Positions 7,710 to 16,114 of a DNA stretch of 64,000 nt are shown piece by piece (position 1 is the first letter of the stretch; every line of letters begins with the position of its first letter). Source of the stretch: Lacinutrix venerupis (GTDB lineage: Bacteria; Bacteroidota; Bacteroidia; Flavobacteriales; Flavobacteriaceae); NCBI RefSeq assembly GCF_003663945.1, contig NZ_RCCH01000005.1, forward strand, positions 248,001 through 312,000, given 5' to 3'. The notes beneath the pieces are model-generated. The model had not been told where the DNA came from. It worked only from the letters and a program-made list of their open reading frames with translations, and did no database searches. The position numbers and the translations under genes are program-made.

Positions 7710-8111
7710 ATGAATAAAATAGAACATATAGGTATTGCCGTAAAAAGTTTAAAAAATTCAAACGAATTATTTAATAAACTCTTTGGAAAACCACATTATA
7801 AAATTGAAGAAGTAAAATCTGAAGGTGTAAATACATCTTTTTTTCAAGTAGGAGAAAATAAAATTGAATTGTTAGAAGCAACTAAAAATGACAGTCCAAT
7901 TGCTAAATTTATAGAAAAAAAAGGAGAAGGAATCCACCATATCGCTTTTGATGTTGATGATATTGTTGCTGAAATTGAAAGACTTAAGTCCGAAGGTTTC
8001 ATTGTTTTAAATGAAAAACCAAAAAAAGGAGCAGATAATAAATTAGTTGCTTTTTTACACCCTAAATCGTCTAATGGAGTGCTTATTGAGCTCTGTCAAG
8101 AAATAAAATAA
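7710..8111 (+). CDS. mce: Methylmalonyl-CoA epimerase
   Basis: This VOC-fold enzyme interconverts (R)- and (S)-methylmalonyl-CoA, linking the B12-dependent mutase to propionate metabolism. At 133 aa it has the expected two beta-alpha-beta-beta-beta modules. Visible metal ligands are His in MNKIEHIGIAV, Glu in FFQVGENKIELLEA, His in GEGIHHIAFDVDDI and the terminal Glu in GVLIELCQ. The C-terminal LIELCQ is typical of the epimerase as opposed to glyoxalase I. A TATTTTTG box at 7644-7651 could be its -7 element. The partner mutase genes are not in the window. Confidence 0.92.
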   Translation: MNKIEHIGIAVKSLKNSNELFNKLFGKPHYKIEEVKSEGVNTSFFQVGENKIELLEATKNDSPIAKFIEKKGEGIHHIAFDVDDIVAEIERLKSEGFIVLNEKPKKGADNKLVAFLHPKSSNGVLIELCQEIK

Positions 8112-8173
8112 GAAATAAAGAAATAAATTCTTGTGGTCTTTTAAAAATAATATTAGATTTGCAGACCAATTTT

Positions 8174-8247
8174 GGTCCCATAGCTCAGTTGGTTAGAGCA
8201 CCTGACTCATAATCAGGTGGTCCTTGGTTCGAGCCCAAGTGGGACCA
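8174..8247 (+). tRNA. tRNA with CAU anticodon (elongator Met or lysidine-dependent Ile2)
   Basis: A full cloverleaf is readable: acceptor GGTCCCA pairs with TGGGACC; D-arm GCTC/GAGC with AGTTGGTTA loop; anticodon stem CCTGA/TCAGG with loop CTCATAA (anticodon CAT); T-arm CTTGG/CCAAG with TTCGAGC loop; discriminator A. It lacks the C1-A72 mismatch of an initiator tRNA. Sequence alone does not let me separate elongator Met from the Ile2 that TilS modifies. CCA is not encoded. A strong terminator follows 13 bases later. Confidence 0.97.
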
Positions 8248-8260
8248 CTTAAAAATTGTA

Positions 8261-8296
8261 AAGCCTTTCAAGAGATTGAAAGGCTTTTTTGTTTTT
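8261..8296 (+). terminator. Rho-independent terminator after the CAU tRNA
   Basis: AAGCCTTTCA (8261-8270) pairs perfectly with TGAAAGGCTT (8277-8286) around a 6-base loop, followed by a T-rich run interrupted by one G. Confidence 0.92.
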
Positions 8297-8370
8297 AAAA
8301 CTGTATTCTTTTTTTAAACAGATAATACCTTATATTTAGAGCTTAAATACTAACTAAATATATTTTTAAA

Positions 8371-9750
8371 ATGAAAAAAGGAGTTTTTTTACTGCTAATA
8401 GCTGCCGTCTCTGCCTTAGGAGGTTTACTATTTGGATACGACACAGGTGTAATTAATGGAGCACAGTTTTATTTAACAGAATACTTTAATTTAAGTGATG
8501 CTCTAAAAGGATGGGTTGTTGGTAGTGCTCTTTTAGGTTGTTTTATTGGCGCTATTATAGCCGGTCCATTAAGTATAAAAATTGGAAGAAAATGGTCGTT
8601 AATAATTTCAGCTATATTTTTCTCTCTATCTGCTTATGGTTCTGGCTTACCAGAAATATTCCCTCAGTCTGTAAGCATGTTAGTATTTTTTAGAATAATA
8701 GGAGGCTTAGGTATTGGTGTAGCATCAATGAATGCGCCAATGTACATTGCAGAAATTGCACCGTCAAATATTAGAGGACGAATGGTTACTTATTACCAGT
8801 TAGCAATCGTAATTGGTTTTTTTGTTGTATTTCTTGCAACATACTACATAGGAAAAGATTTAACAATAGAAGAGAATATAGCTTTTGGTTGGCGCCAAAT
8901 GTTTTGGTCAGAGTTAGTGCCAAGTTTAATGTTTTTAATTTTATTATTCTTTGTGCCAAAAAGTCCAAGGTGGCTGGCTTTAAAAGGAAATGATGATGAA
9001 GCATTGGTTGTTTTAAAAAAAATAAATGAAGATGAAAAAGATGCTTTAAAAGAAATAGACCTTATTAAAAAATCTATAAATGAAGATAATGATGGCGTTA
9101 AGGTAAGTTACTTCTCTAAAGCTATTTTTGTAATAATAGCAATTGGTACAGTACTTTCAATGCTTCAACAGTTTACAGGTATTAATGCTGTATTATACTA
9201 TGGAGCAGATATTTTTGAAAAAGCATTAGGTTTTGGTAAAGAAGATGTGTTAGCGCAACAAATATTATTAGCATTTGTAAATTTAGTTTTCACATTTGTA
9301 GCGATGTTTACAGTAGATAAATTTGGAAGAAAACCTTTACTTTATATAGGTTCTATAGGAATGATAGTTGGATTTTTACTCTTAGGAGTTAGTTTACAGC
9401 AAGAAAATGTTGGTATGGTTTCATTAATTGGTGTACTTATGTTTATCGCTTCATTTGCACTATCTATGGGTCCTGTAGTTTGGGTTTTACTATCAGAAAT
9501 GTTTCCAAATAAAATACGAAGCGTAGCTATGTCTGTAGCTGTTGCTGCACAATGGGCAGCAAACTATATAGTATCACAATCTTTTCCTGTAGTAATGGGA
9601 AGTGAAACTAATAATAGTGCTCCTTGGAATGGTTCGTTACCGTACTTTATATTTATTGCTTTTATATTAATTATTGTATTTGTAACCTACAAATTTATAC
9701 CAGAAACAAAAGGCAAATCTCTTGAAGAGATTGAAGGTTTTTGGAAATAA
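8371..9750 (+). CDS. MFS sugar porter (XylE/GalP-like)
   Basis: This 459-residue protein is a 12-helix major facilitator of the sugar porter family. Diagnostic motifs are GGLLFGYDTGVINGA in helix 1, the GRK motif after helix 2 (KIGRKWS), RIIGGLGIGVASMNAPMYIAE-type helix 4 residues, the PKSPRWLALKG linker after helix 6, QQFTGINAVLYYG in helix 7 (sugar-binding QQ and N), DKFGRKPLL, and the terminal PETKGKSLEEIE. These proteins bring in hexoses or pentoses with H+ or Na+. The exact sugar is not readable and there is no catabolic gene next door. It is monocistronic: a tRNA terminator precedes it and its own terminator follows. Confidence 0.92.
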   Translation: MKKGVFLLLIAAVSALGGLLFGYDTGVINGAQFYLTEYFNLSDALKGWVVGSALLGCFIGAIIAGPLSIKIGRKWSLIISAIFFSLSAYGSGLPEIFPQSVSMLVFFRIIGGLGIGVASMNAPMYIAEIAPSNIRGRMVTYYQLAIVIGFFVVFLATYYIGKDLTIEENIAFGWRQMFWSELVPSLMFLILLFFVPKSPRWLALKGNDDEALVVLKKINEDEKDALKEIDLIKKSINEDNDGVKVSYFSKAIFVIIAIGTVLSMLQQFTGINAVLYYGADIFEKALGFGKEDVLAQQILLAFVNLVFTFVAMFTVDKFGRKPLLYIGSIGMIVGFLLLGVSLQQENVGMVSLIGVLMFIASFALSMGPVVWVLLSEMFPNKIRSVAMSVAVAAQWAANYIVSQSFPVVMGSETNNSAPWNGSLPYFIFIAFILIIVFVTYKFIPETKGKSLEEIEGFWK

Positions 9751-9762
9751 AAAACTAAATAG

Positions 9763-9803
9763 AACCCAAAAGATTTTTTAATTAAAAACTTTTGGGTTTT
9801 GTT
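9763..9803 (+). terminator. Terminator after the sugar porter
   Basis: AACCCAAAAG (9763-9772) pairs with CTTTTGGGTT (9789-9798) around a 16-base AT loop, followed by TTGTTCT. The stem is good; the T-tract is interrupted. Confidence 0.8.
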
Positions 9804-9950
9804 CTCTTTCCTTTTTTATTAAACTGTTAAACTATCCTTTTTTAAGCATTTTATCGAAAAAAAACACCGTTTATAGATAATTTTTTAATCGAATATATAG
9901 TCAAAAATTTTGTTTAGAAGGTTTTTTTTATACATTTACAGCCTGAAATT

Positions 9951-10157
9951 ATGATACAAGATAAAAAAACAATTGCCTCAACCTTATTTGTATTAATAAG
10001 TTTTGTATGCTCAGCCCAAACACCTCCGCCTCCGCCATCAGGTCCAGGACCGGTTGGTTTACCATTACCTATCGATAATGGAATACTTGTATTATTAGGA
10101 GCTGGCTTAATATTTGGTATTTATAAAATATACCATCTTAGAAAAAAGCATATTTAA
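9951..10157 (+). CDS. Minimal PID-CTERM-like sorting-tag protein
   Basis: This 68-residue protein has a signal peptide (to about residue 22, VCSAQ), a proline-rich stretch (PPPPPSGPGPVGLPLPID), one membrane helix (GILVLLGAGLIFGIYKIYH) and a basic tail RKKHI. The order Pro/Gly-rich spacer, PID motif, helix, basic end is that of PID-CTERM-type protein-sorting tags, which parallel PEP-CTERM/exosortase substrates. Almost nothing remains between signal peptide and tag, so the processed product would be a peptide of roughly 20 residues. It converges on ribE with a 1-base gap. No sortase-like gene is in the window. The tag likeness is clear; processing is inferred. Confidence 0.75.
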   Translation: MIQDKKTIASTLFVLISFVCSAQTPPPPPSGPGPVGLPLPIDNGILVLLGAGLIFGIYKIYHLRKKHI

Positions 10158-10158
10158 A

Positions 10159-10749
10159 TTATTTATTTAATGCGTTTAATCTAGAAACGTATTTTCCAAT
10201 AACATCAAATTCTAAATTTACAGTAGAGCCAATTTTAAAATTTTTAAAATTAGTATGCTCATGTGTGTATGGTATTATTGCTACACTAAACTCACTTCTT
10301 TTAGAATTTACAACTGTTAAGCTAACACCGTTTACGGTTATAGAGCCTTTTTCTATAGTAATATTATTAAGCAAAGAGTCATATTTAAAAGTATATAACC
10401 AACTCCCATTAGTTTCTTTTATATTAGTGCATTCTGCAGTTTGGTCAACATGTCCTTGTACAATATGTCCATCTAGTCTATCTCCCAATTTCATAGCGCG
10501 CTCTAAATTTATAACATCGCCAATATTTAATTTTCCAATATTAGTTTTGTTTAGAGTTTCTTTAATAGCTGTAACAGTGTAGCAATCGTCTATAATTTCA
10601 ATTACTGTTAAACAAACACCATTATGTGCAACGCTTTGATCTATCTTTAGCTCCTTAGAGATATTACTTTTTACAGTAATATTTAAATTTTCTAATTCAT
10701 AATTAAGATTTGTAACATAACCTAAGGTTTCAATAATTCCTGTAAACAT
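10159..10749 (-). CDS. ribE: Riboflavin synthase, alpha subunit
   Basis: The enzyme dismutates two 6,7-dimethyl-8-ribityllumazine molecules to riboflavin. The protein (196 aa, normal length) starts with the invariant MFTGIIE and shows two tandem lumazine-binding barrels: NGVCLTV and GDVINLERAMKLGDRLDGHIVQGHVD in the first, ITVNGVSLTVV and GSTVNLEFDVIGKYVSR in the second. The internal duplication is complete. It diverges from pdxA with 66 bases between starts. No FMN riboswitch is seen upstream; the leader is too short for one. Confidence 0.97.
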   Translation of the reverse strand: MFTGIIETLGYVTNLNYELENLNITVKSNISKELKIDQSVAHNGVCLTVIEIIDDCYTVTAIKETLNKTNIGKLNIGDVINLERAMKLGDRLDGHIVQGHVDQTAECTNIKETNGSWLYTFKYDSLLNNITIEKGSITVNGVSLTVVNSKRSEFSVAIIPYTHEHTNFKNFKIGSTVNLEFDVIGKYVSRLNALNK

Positions 10750-10771
10750 ACTTTTTACTATATTATTTGGT

Positions 10772-10779
10772 TAAATTTG
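10772..10779 (+). promoter_or_regulatory. -7 element for pdxA
   Basis: TAAATTTG matches TAnnTTTG and sits 36 bases before the pdxA ATG. On the other strand TAATTTTA near 10785-10792 is one base off the consensus and may serve ribE. Confidence 0.5.
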
Positions 10780-10815
10780 CGAGTGTAAAATTACGAACAA
10801 TAGTTAGCATTATTA

Positions 10816-11895
10816 ATGAAGAGAGAAGAAAAAATAATAGTAGGTATCTCTATAGGAGATTTAAACGGTATAGGTTCTGAAATTGTATTAAAAATATTTG
10901 AAGACAATAGAATGTTGGATTTTTTTACTCCAGTTATTTTTGCCTCTACCAAAACAATGTCTTTTGTTAAAAACCATTTTAAATTAAATATAAATTTAAA
11001 TGGAATTAACAATGTAAAAGAAATTATACATGGAAAGGTAAATATTGTTAATTGCTGGAAAGAGAACGTACATATTAATTTTGGTAAACAAGATGTAAAA
11101 ATAGGTGAATATGCAATAAAATCTTTAGAAGCAGCAACCCAATCTTTAAAGGAAGGTACTATAGATGTATTAGTTACAGCACCAATTAATAAAAGCAATA
11201 TACAATCTGAAACTTTTAAATTTCCTGGCCATACAGATTATTTGGCAAAAGAATTAGAAGGAGATAGTTTAATGTTTATGGTAACAAACACATTAAGAGT
11301 TGGTTTATTAACAGACCATGTGCCTGTAAAAGATGTGTCTAGTCATATATCTTCAGAATTAATTACAAAAAAAATAGAAACAGTATATAACTCGTTAAAA
11401 AAAGATTTTAGAATAAATAAACCAAGAATTGCTGTTTTAGGAATTAATCCTCATAATGGTGATAATGGAGTTATAGGAAACGAAGATGATGTTGTAATGC
11501 GTCCAACCTTGCAAAAAATTAAAGAAAGCGGCAAGCTAGTTTTTGGACCATATGCAGCAGATAGTTTTTTTGGTAGCGATAATTATAAAAATTTCGATGC
11601 AATAATAGCCTCTTATCACGATCAAGGTCTAATACCATTTAAAACCTTATCTTTTGGGCAAGGAGTAAATTTTACAGCAGGATTAAATAAAGTAAGAACC
11701 TCTCCAGATCATGGAACAGCCTATGAAATAGCAGGAAAAGGTGAAGCAGATACAAGTTCTTTTAAAGAAGCAATATTTACAGCTGTAAGTATTTTTAATA
11801 ATAGAAATGAATTTATAGAGCTAAATAAAAATCCGCTTGCTATTAGTAAAAGAAAGAGATTTGACGAGAGAAAGTACGAATCTAAAAAGAAGTAA
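10816..11895 (+). CDS. pdxA: 4-hydroxythreonine-4-phosphate dehydrogenase
   Basis: PdxA oxidises 4-phosphohydroxy-L-threonine in the DXP-dependent route to pyridoxal phosphate. The 359-residue protein shows GISIGDLNGIGSEIVLK at the N-terminus, VTAPINKSN, the metal-binding His in FPGHTDYLA, the second metal His in DHVPVKDVSSH, ALGINPHNGDNG-type residues (VLGINPHNGDNGVIG), and the third metal His in ASYHDQGLIPFK followed by TSPDHGTAYEIAGKG. All key histidines are present. Length is slightly above the E. coli enzyme because of an added stretch near residues 40-75, usual in Bacteroidota. The next gene, yceD, has its own -7 box, but read-through is likely as no terminator is seen. Confidence 0.96.
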   Translation: MKREEKIIVGISIGDLNGIGSEIVLKIFEDNRMLDFFTPVIFASTKTMSFVKNHFKLNINLNGINNVKEIIHGKVNIVNCWKENVHINFGKQDVKIGEYAIKSLEAATQSLKEGTIDVLVTAPINKSNIQSETFKFPGHTDYLAKELEGDSLMFMVTNTLRVGLLTDHVPVKDVSSHISSELITKKIETVYNSLKKDFRINKPRIAVLGINPHNGDNGVIGNEDDVVMRPTLQKIKESGKLVFGPYAADSFFGSDNYKNFDAIIASYHDQGLIPFKTLSFGQGVNFTAGLNKVRTSPDHGTAYEIAGKGEADTSSFKEAIFTAVSIFNNRNEFIELNKNPLAISKRKRFDERKYESKKK

Positions 11896-11937
11896 ACAAA
11901 AAATTGTTAATAAGTCTGTTCAATAAATAAATATTTG

Positions 11938-11945
11938 TATATTTG
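11938..11945 (+). promoter_or_regulatory. -7 element for the yceD-rpmF unit
   Basis: TATATTTG fits TAnnTTTG exactly and lies 22 bases before the yceD ATG at 11968. No convincing -33 TTTG at 19-21 bp. Confidence 0.55.
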
Positions 11946-11967
11946 CAGGCTCAAAAGAGATGTGATA

Positions 11968-12507
11968 ATGAAGCCATTGAAAGAGTTTACAATACCATTT
12001 GTAGGACTAAAAGTAGGAAAACATCATTTTGATTACGAAATTGACAATAAGTTCTTTGAGTATTTTGAGTATGATGACTTTAATAGTAGTAATTTAAAAG
12101 TAGATGTTGAATTAGAAAAGAAAACAACACTTTTAGAACTACATTTTGAAGTTTCTGGTACAGTTAATATAAATTGTGACGTAACAAACGAACCTTATAA
12201 TCAACCATTAAACAATGAGTTTGATTTAGTTGTTAAGTTTGGAGAGGAATATAATGATGAAAATATAGATATATTAATCATTCCTCATGGAGAATACGAA
12301 ATTAATATACAACAATATGTATACGAATTAATTGTATTAGCAATGCCAACAAAAAGAGTTCATCCAGGAGTTGAAGATGGAACATTAGATTCAGACATAC
12401 TTAAAAAATTAGAAGAATTAAGTCCTAAAGAAAAGGATATAAAAGAAGACCAAGAGGAAATAGATCCTCGGTGGAATACATTAAAGAAACTATTAACGGA
12501 TAAATAA
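11968..12507 (+). CDS. YceD/DUF177 family protein
   Basis: The ATG at 11968 is chosen because the family begins MKPLKEFTIPF; an upstream TTG frame lies inside the promoter. The 179-residue acidic protein has the YceD pattern of LELHFEVSGTVNINCDVTNE (a Cys remains where other members have a zinc CxxC pair), a central YELIVLAMPTKRVHP, and the C-terminal DPRWNTLKKLL motif that closes nearly every member. YceD proteins lie immediately upstream of rpmF across bacteria and plants and have been tied to 23S rRNA accumulation. Here the gap to rpmF is 9 bases, so the pair is co-expressed. Biochemical role is not established by the sequence. Confidence 0.9.
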   Translation: MKPLKEFTIPFVGLKVGKHHFDYEIDNKFFEYFEYDDFNSSNLKVDVELEKKTTLLELHFEVSGTVNINCDVTNEPYNQPLNNEFDLVVKFGEEYNDENIDILIIPHGEYEINIQQYVYELIVLAMPTKRVHPGVEDGTLDSDILKKLEELSPKEKDIKEDQEEIDPRWNTLKKLLTDK

Positions 12508-12516
12508 AAAAATAAA

Positions 12517-12720
12517 ATGGCACATCCAAAAAGAAAAATCTCGAAAACAAGAAGAGATAAGAGAAGAACACATTATAAAGCAACTGCGCCACAGGTTGCA
12601 ACTTGCCCAACAACAGGTGAGCCGCATTTATACCATAGAGCACATTGGTTTGAAGGTAAACTTTACTATAGAGGTCAAGTTTTAATTGACAATGCAGTAG
12701 CAGAAGAAAATATCGCATAA
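12517..12720 (+). CDS. rpmF: 50S ribosomal protein L32
   Basis: The product is 67 residues and starts [19 protein letters not shown], the classical basic L32 N-terminus. The usual zinc-binding CxxC is broken ([14 protein letters not shown] keeps one Cys), so this is a zinc-free (C-minus) type. It forms a unit with yceD and is followed by its own strong terminator, separating it from fabH. The plsX gene often found between rpmF and fabH is absent. Confidence 0.97.
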   Translation: MAHPKRKISKTRRDKRRTHYKATAPQVATCPTTGEPHLYHRAHWFEGKLYYRGQVLIDNAVAEENIA

Positions 12721-12740
12721 TTTATTATGCGTGCATACAG

Positions 12741-12768
12741 AAAACGCTCCCTCGTGAGCGTTTTTTTT
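12741..12768 (+). terminator. Terminator after rpmF
   Basis: AAAACGCTC (12741-12749) pairs with GAGCGTTTT (12756-12764) around a 6-base loop, followed by an uninterrupted T run to about 12768. Confidence 0.93.
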
Positions 12769-12819
12769 ATGATATATTTTTCTTTAAGTTAAAAACAACT
12801 TAATTTGCACTTAATTAAC

Positions 12820-12836
12820 CAAAATTTCCTATTTTG
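12820..12836. promoter_or_regulatory. Inverted repeat upstream of fabH
   Basis: CAAAAT-N5-ATTTTG (12820-12836) lies 61 bases before fabH, in the only regulatory gap of the fatty-acid module. Size and symmetry would suit a dimeric repressor of lipid synthesis genes, but no regulator is identified and AT-rich DNA gives such repeats by chance. Confidence 0.3.
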
Positions 12837-12897
12837 ATTAAAATTATGCCAAAATTAGGTGTTTTTAGTCATTTTTTGGTCAAATTAACTTAAAAAT

Positions 12898-13893
12898 ATG
12901 AGTAAAATCTCTGCGGCAATTACAGCTGTAGGCGCTTATGTGCCAGAATACGTATTAACCAATAAGATTTTAGAATCTATGGTCGATACCAACGACGAAT
13001 GGATAACCTCAAGAACAGGTATCAAGGAGCGTCGTATCTTAAAAGGAGAAGGTAAAGGAACTTCCTATATGGCTATAAAAGCCGCGCAAAACCTTCTTGA
13101 AAAATCTAACGTTAATCCTGAAAACATAGAATTGGTAATTGTAGCAACAGCTACTCCAGATATGCAAGCAGCATCAACAGCAGCTTATACAGCAACCGAA
13201 ATAGGAGCCGTAAACGCTTTTTCTTACGATTTGGAAGCAGCATGTTCAAGCTTTTTATTCGGAATGTCTACAGCAGCCAAGTATATAGAATCAGGACGTT
13301 ATAAAAATGTATTACTTATTGGAGCAGACAAAAACTCTTCAATGATAAACTATGAAGACAGAGCAACATGCATCATTTTTGGAGATGGAGCAGGAGCCGT
13401 TTTATTTCAGCCAAATGAAGAAGGATTAGGATTGCAAGACGAATACTTGAGAAGTAATGGTGCTGGAAGAGAGTTTCTTCAAGTAAAATCAAGTGGTTCT
13501 TCTTATCCTGTTACAGCAGAAACTTTAGAAAGAAAAGAAAATTTTGTTTTTCAAGACGGGAAAACAGTATTTAAAAACGCTGTATTTAATATGGCAGATG
13601 TAGCAGTTAAAATTCTAGAAAGAAATAATTTAAATAAAGACGATATAGCTTGGTTAGCAGCACATCAAGCAAACAAGCGCATTATAGATGCAACAGCAAA
13701 TCGTATAGAATTAGATAGTGAAAAAGTAATGATGAATATAGATAAGTATGGAAATACTACTTCTGCCACATTACCTTTATTATTAAACGACTACGAATCG
13801 CAACTAAAAAAAGGAGATAATATTATTTTTGCTGCCTTTGGAGGCGGCTTTACTTGGGGCTCAATATATTTAAAGTGGGCCTATAATTCTTAA
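12898..13893 (+). CDS. fabH: 3-oxoacyl-ACP synthase III (FabH)
   Basis: FabH condenses acyl-CoA with malonyl-ACP to start fatty acid synthesis. The 331-residue protein carries the catalytic triad in context: Cys116 in DLEAACSSFLFGM, His in WLAAHQANKRI and Asn in KYGNTTSATLPL. The TNDEWITSRTGIKERR segment and the C-terminal GGGFTWGSIYLKW are also typical. Next to accB (33-base gap) and accC, it supplies the first condensation while they supply malonyl-CoA. Bacteroidota with branched iso-fatty acids rely on such FabH enzymes to accept branched primers; primer preference cannot be read here. Confidence 0.96.
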   Translation: MSKISAAITAVGAYVPEYVLTNKILESMVDTNDEWITSRTGIKERRILKGEGKGTSYMAIKAAQNLLEKSNVNPENIELVIVATATPDMQAASTAAYTATEIGAVNAFSYDLEAACSSFLFGMSTAAKYIESGRYKNVLLIGADKNSSMINYEDRATCIIFGDGAGAVLFQPNEEGLGLQDEYLRSNGAGREFLQVKSSGSSYPVTAETLERKENFVFQDGKTVFKNAVFNMADVAVKILERNNLNKDDIAWLAAHQANKRIIDATANRIELDSEKVMMNIDKYGNTTSATLPLLLNDYESQLKKGDNIIFAAFGGGFTWGSIYLKWAYNS

Positions 13894-13926
13894 AAACTAA
13901 CAAAAACACTTAATAACTCTTATATT

Positions 13927-14409
13927 ATGGATTTAAAGGACATTCAAAACTTAATTAAATTTGTAGCAAAATCTGGTGCAAGTGAGGTTAAATTAGAAAC
14001 AGAAGACGTTAAGATTACAATAAAAACAGGATCTGAAGAAACAACAATTGTACAGCAAATGCCAATGGCACAAATGCCACAAATGCCAATGCAAGCTGCA
14101 CCTCCATCAGCGCCAGCGCCAGTAGCAAGTGAGGCTCCAGCAGCACCAGCAGCAGACGATAATTCTAAATATATAACTGTAAAATCTCCAATTATTGGAA
14201 CGTTTTATAGAAAACCATCTCCAGATAAACCATTATTTGTTGAGGTAGGACAATCTATTGCAGTAGGAGATGTACTATGTATAATTGAAGCTATGAAATT
14301 ATTTAACGAAATAGAATCTGAAGTTTCAGGAAAAATAGTTAAAGTTTTAGTGGACGACTCTTCTCCAGTAGAGTTCGATCAACCATTATTTTTGGTAGAC
14401 CCATCATAA
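13927..14409 (+). CDS. accB: Biotin carboxyl carrier protein of acetyl-CoA carboxylase
   Basis: The protein has an N-terminal helical part ([20 protein letters not shown]), a flexible linker rich in Met, Pro and Ala (about residues 43-77, with repeated QMPM units), and the C-terminal biotinyl domain. The biotinylated lysine is Lys124 in [10 protein letters not shown]. Length (160 aa) is normal. It lies between fabH and accC in one orientation with no terminator, so co-transcription is expected. Confidence 0.97.
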   Translation: MDLKDIQNLIKFVAKSGASEVKLETEDVKITIKTGSEETTIVQQMPMAQMPQMPMQAAPPSAPAPVASEAPAAPAADDNSKYITVKSPIIGTFYRKPSPDKPLFVEVGQSIAVGDVLCIIEAMKLFNEIESEVSGKIVKVLVDDSSPVEFDQPLFLVDPS

Positions 14410-14501
14410 TCTGAAGTTTAAAGTTTAAATTTTAAAGCTCTTACATTACTAATTAGAGCAATAAACAAGTAAACCTATAAACTTATAAACTCAAAAGAAT
14501 T

Positions 14502-15854
14502 ATGTTTAAAAAAATATTAATTGCCAATAGAGGAGAAATAGCACTACGTGTTATTAGAACCTGTAAAGAAATGGGCATTAAAACAGTAGCAGTATACTCT
14601 ACTGCAGATGCAGATAGTCTTCATGTAAAATTTGCAGATGAAGCTGTTTGTATTGGTCCAGCACCAAGTAGCGAATCATATTTAAAAATGTCTAACATAA
14701 TAGCAGCTGCAGAAATTACTAATGCAGATGCTATACATCCAGGTTATGGATTTTTATCAGAAAATGCTAAATTTTCTAAAATTTGTACCGAACATGATAT
14801 CAAATTTATTGGAGCCTCTCCAGAAATGATTGATAGAATGGGAGACAAGGCAAATGCAAAATCAACAATGATTGCTGCAGGAGTACCATGTGTACCAGGT
14901 AGTGAAGGAGTAATAGAGAATTTTGAAGATTGTAAAAAAGTAGCTAAAGAAACAGGCTATCCAGTTATGCTAAAAGCTTCTGCCGGTGGTGGTGGAAAAG
15001 GTATGCGTGCCGTTTGGAAAGAAGAAGATCTGCAAGAGGCATGGGAATCTGCAAGACAAGAATCTAAAGCAGCTTTTGGAAATGATGATATGTATATGGA
15101 AAAGCTTATTGAAGAGCCTCGCCATATTGAAATTCAAATTGTAGGAGATTCTAATGGTAAAGCATGTCATTTATCAGAAAGAGACTGTTCTGTACAACGT
15201 CGTCATCAAAAACTTACAGAAGAAGTTCCTTCTCCATTCATGACCAAAGCTTTACGTAAAAAAATGGGTGAAGCAGCCGTAAAAGCTGCAGAATATATTA
15301 AATACGAAGGAGCAGGAACAGTAGAATTTTTGGTAGATAAACACCGTAACTTCTACTTTATGGAAATGAATACACGTATTCAAGTAGAACACCCAATTAC
15401 AGAGCAAGTAATTGATTTCGATTTAATACGTGAACAAATCCTTGTTGCTGCTGGAGTTCCTATTTCTGGAAAACATTATTTACCACAACTACACTCTATA
15501 GAATGTAGAATTAATGCTGAAGATCCATATAACGATTTTAGACCTTCACCAGGTAAAATTACAACTTTACATGCACCAGGAGGACACGGCGTTCGTTTAG
15601 ATACTCACGTATATGCAGGATATTCTATCCCGCCAAATTACGATTCAATGATTGCTAAGTTAATTACAACTGCTCAAACAAGAGAAGAAGCTATAAATAA
15701 AATGAAACGTGCCTTAGATGAATTTGTAATAGAAGGCATTAAAACAACAATACCATTCCATAGACAATTAATGGATCATCCAGATTATCTATCAGGGAAT
15801 TATACTACAAAATTTATGGAAGATTTTGTAATGCAAAAACCAATTGAAGATTAA
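14502..15854 (+). CDS. accC: Biotin carboxylase of acetyl-CoA carboxylase
   Basis: AccC carboxylates biotin on AccB with ATP and bicarbonate. The 450-residue protein has the full ATP-grasp layout: [34 protein letters not shown], the glycine-rich ATP loop [42 protein letters not shown] with the metal ligands and the catalytic region, and RINAEDP with the C-terminal barrel. Length matches the E. coli enzyme. The 92-base gap from accB holds only AT-rich direct repeats of AAGTTTAAA form. A perfect palindromic terminator follows. Confidence 0.98.
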   Translation: MFKKILIANRGEIALRVIRTCKEMGIKTVAVYSTADADSLHVKFADEAVCIGPAPSSESYLKMSNIIAAAEITNADAIHPGYGFLSENAKFSKICTEHDIKFIGASPEMIDRMGDKANAKSTMIAAGVPCVPGSEGVIENFEDCKKVAKETGYPVMLKASAGGGGKGMRAVWKEEDLQEAWESARQESKAAFGNDDMYMEKLIEEPRHIEIQIVGDSNGKACHLSERDCSVQRRHQKLTEEVPSPFMTKALRKKMGEAAVKAAEYIKYEGAGTVEFLVDKHRNFYFMEMNTRIQVEHPITEQVIDFDLIREQILVAAGVPISGKHYLPQLHSIECRINAEDPYNDFRPSPGKITTLHAPGGHGVRLDTHVYAGYSIPPNYDSMIAKLITTAQTREEAINKMKRALDEFVIEGIKTTIPFHRQLMDHPDYLSGNYTTKFMEDFVMQKPIED

Positions 15855-15856
15855 AA

Positions 15857-15890
15857 AAAACAGCGACTTAAATATTTAAGTCGCTGTTTT
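15857..15890 (+). terminator. Terminator after accC
   Basis: A perfect 34-base palindrome: the 5' arm ACAGCGACTTAAAT (ending at 15873) mirrors the 3' arm beginning ATTTAAGTCGCTG at 15874, flanked by A and T runs. It works in both directions. Confidence 0.92.
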
Positions 15891-16114
15891 AGTTTTAAAA
15901 ATACTTATTGCTAAAAATTAATTTTTTTTATTTAGTAGTTTATACTATTTTTTAATTGACTAAAAAAATTATATCCTTAAAAGAAAGGAAATATCTTAAA
16001 ATTATAATTATATACTGCTTTTAGTAGCATATTCATAAATTTTAACTTCAAATAGTTGCCCATTCTTCATTATCAGCATATATTTAAGCACATTTATTAA
16101 AATAAAAAATAATC

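Noticed and set aside
10750-10815. FMN riboswitch before ribE
   Set aside because: The gap is only 66 bases and lacks the conserved aptamer core, so no riboswitch fits.
10791-11198. 135-codon minus-strand open frame over pdxA
   Set aside because: It lies wholly opposite the pdxA gene, has no family likeness, and is the expected shadow of AT-rich coding DNA.
14410-14501. AAGTTTAAA-type direct repeats between accB and accC
   Set aside because: Low-complexity AT sequence; no fixed unit or stem that would justify a repeat or regulatory call.
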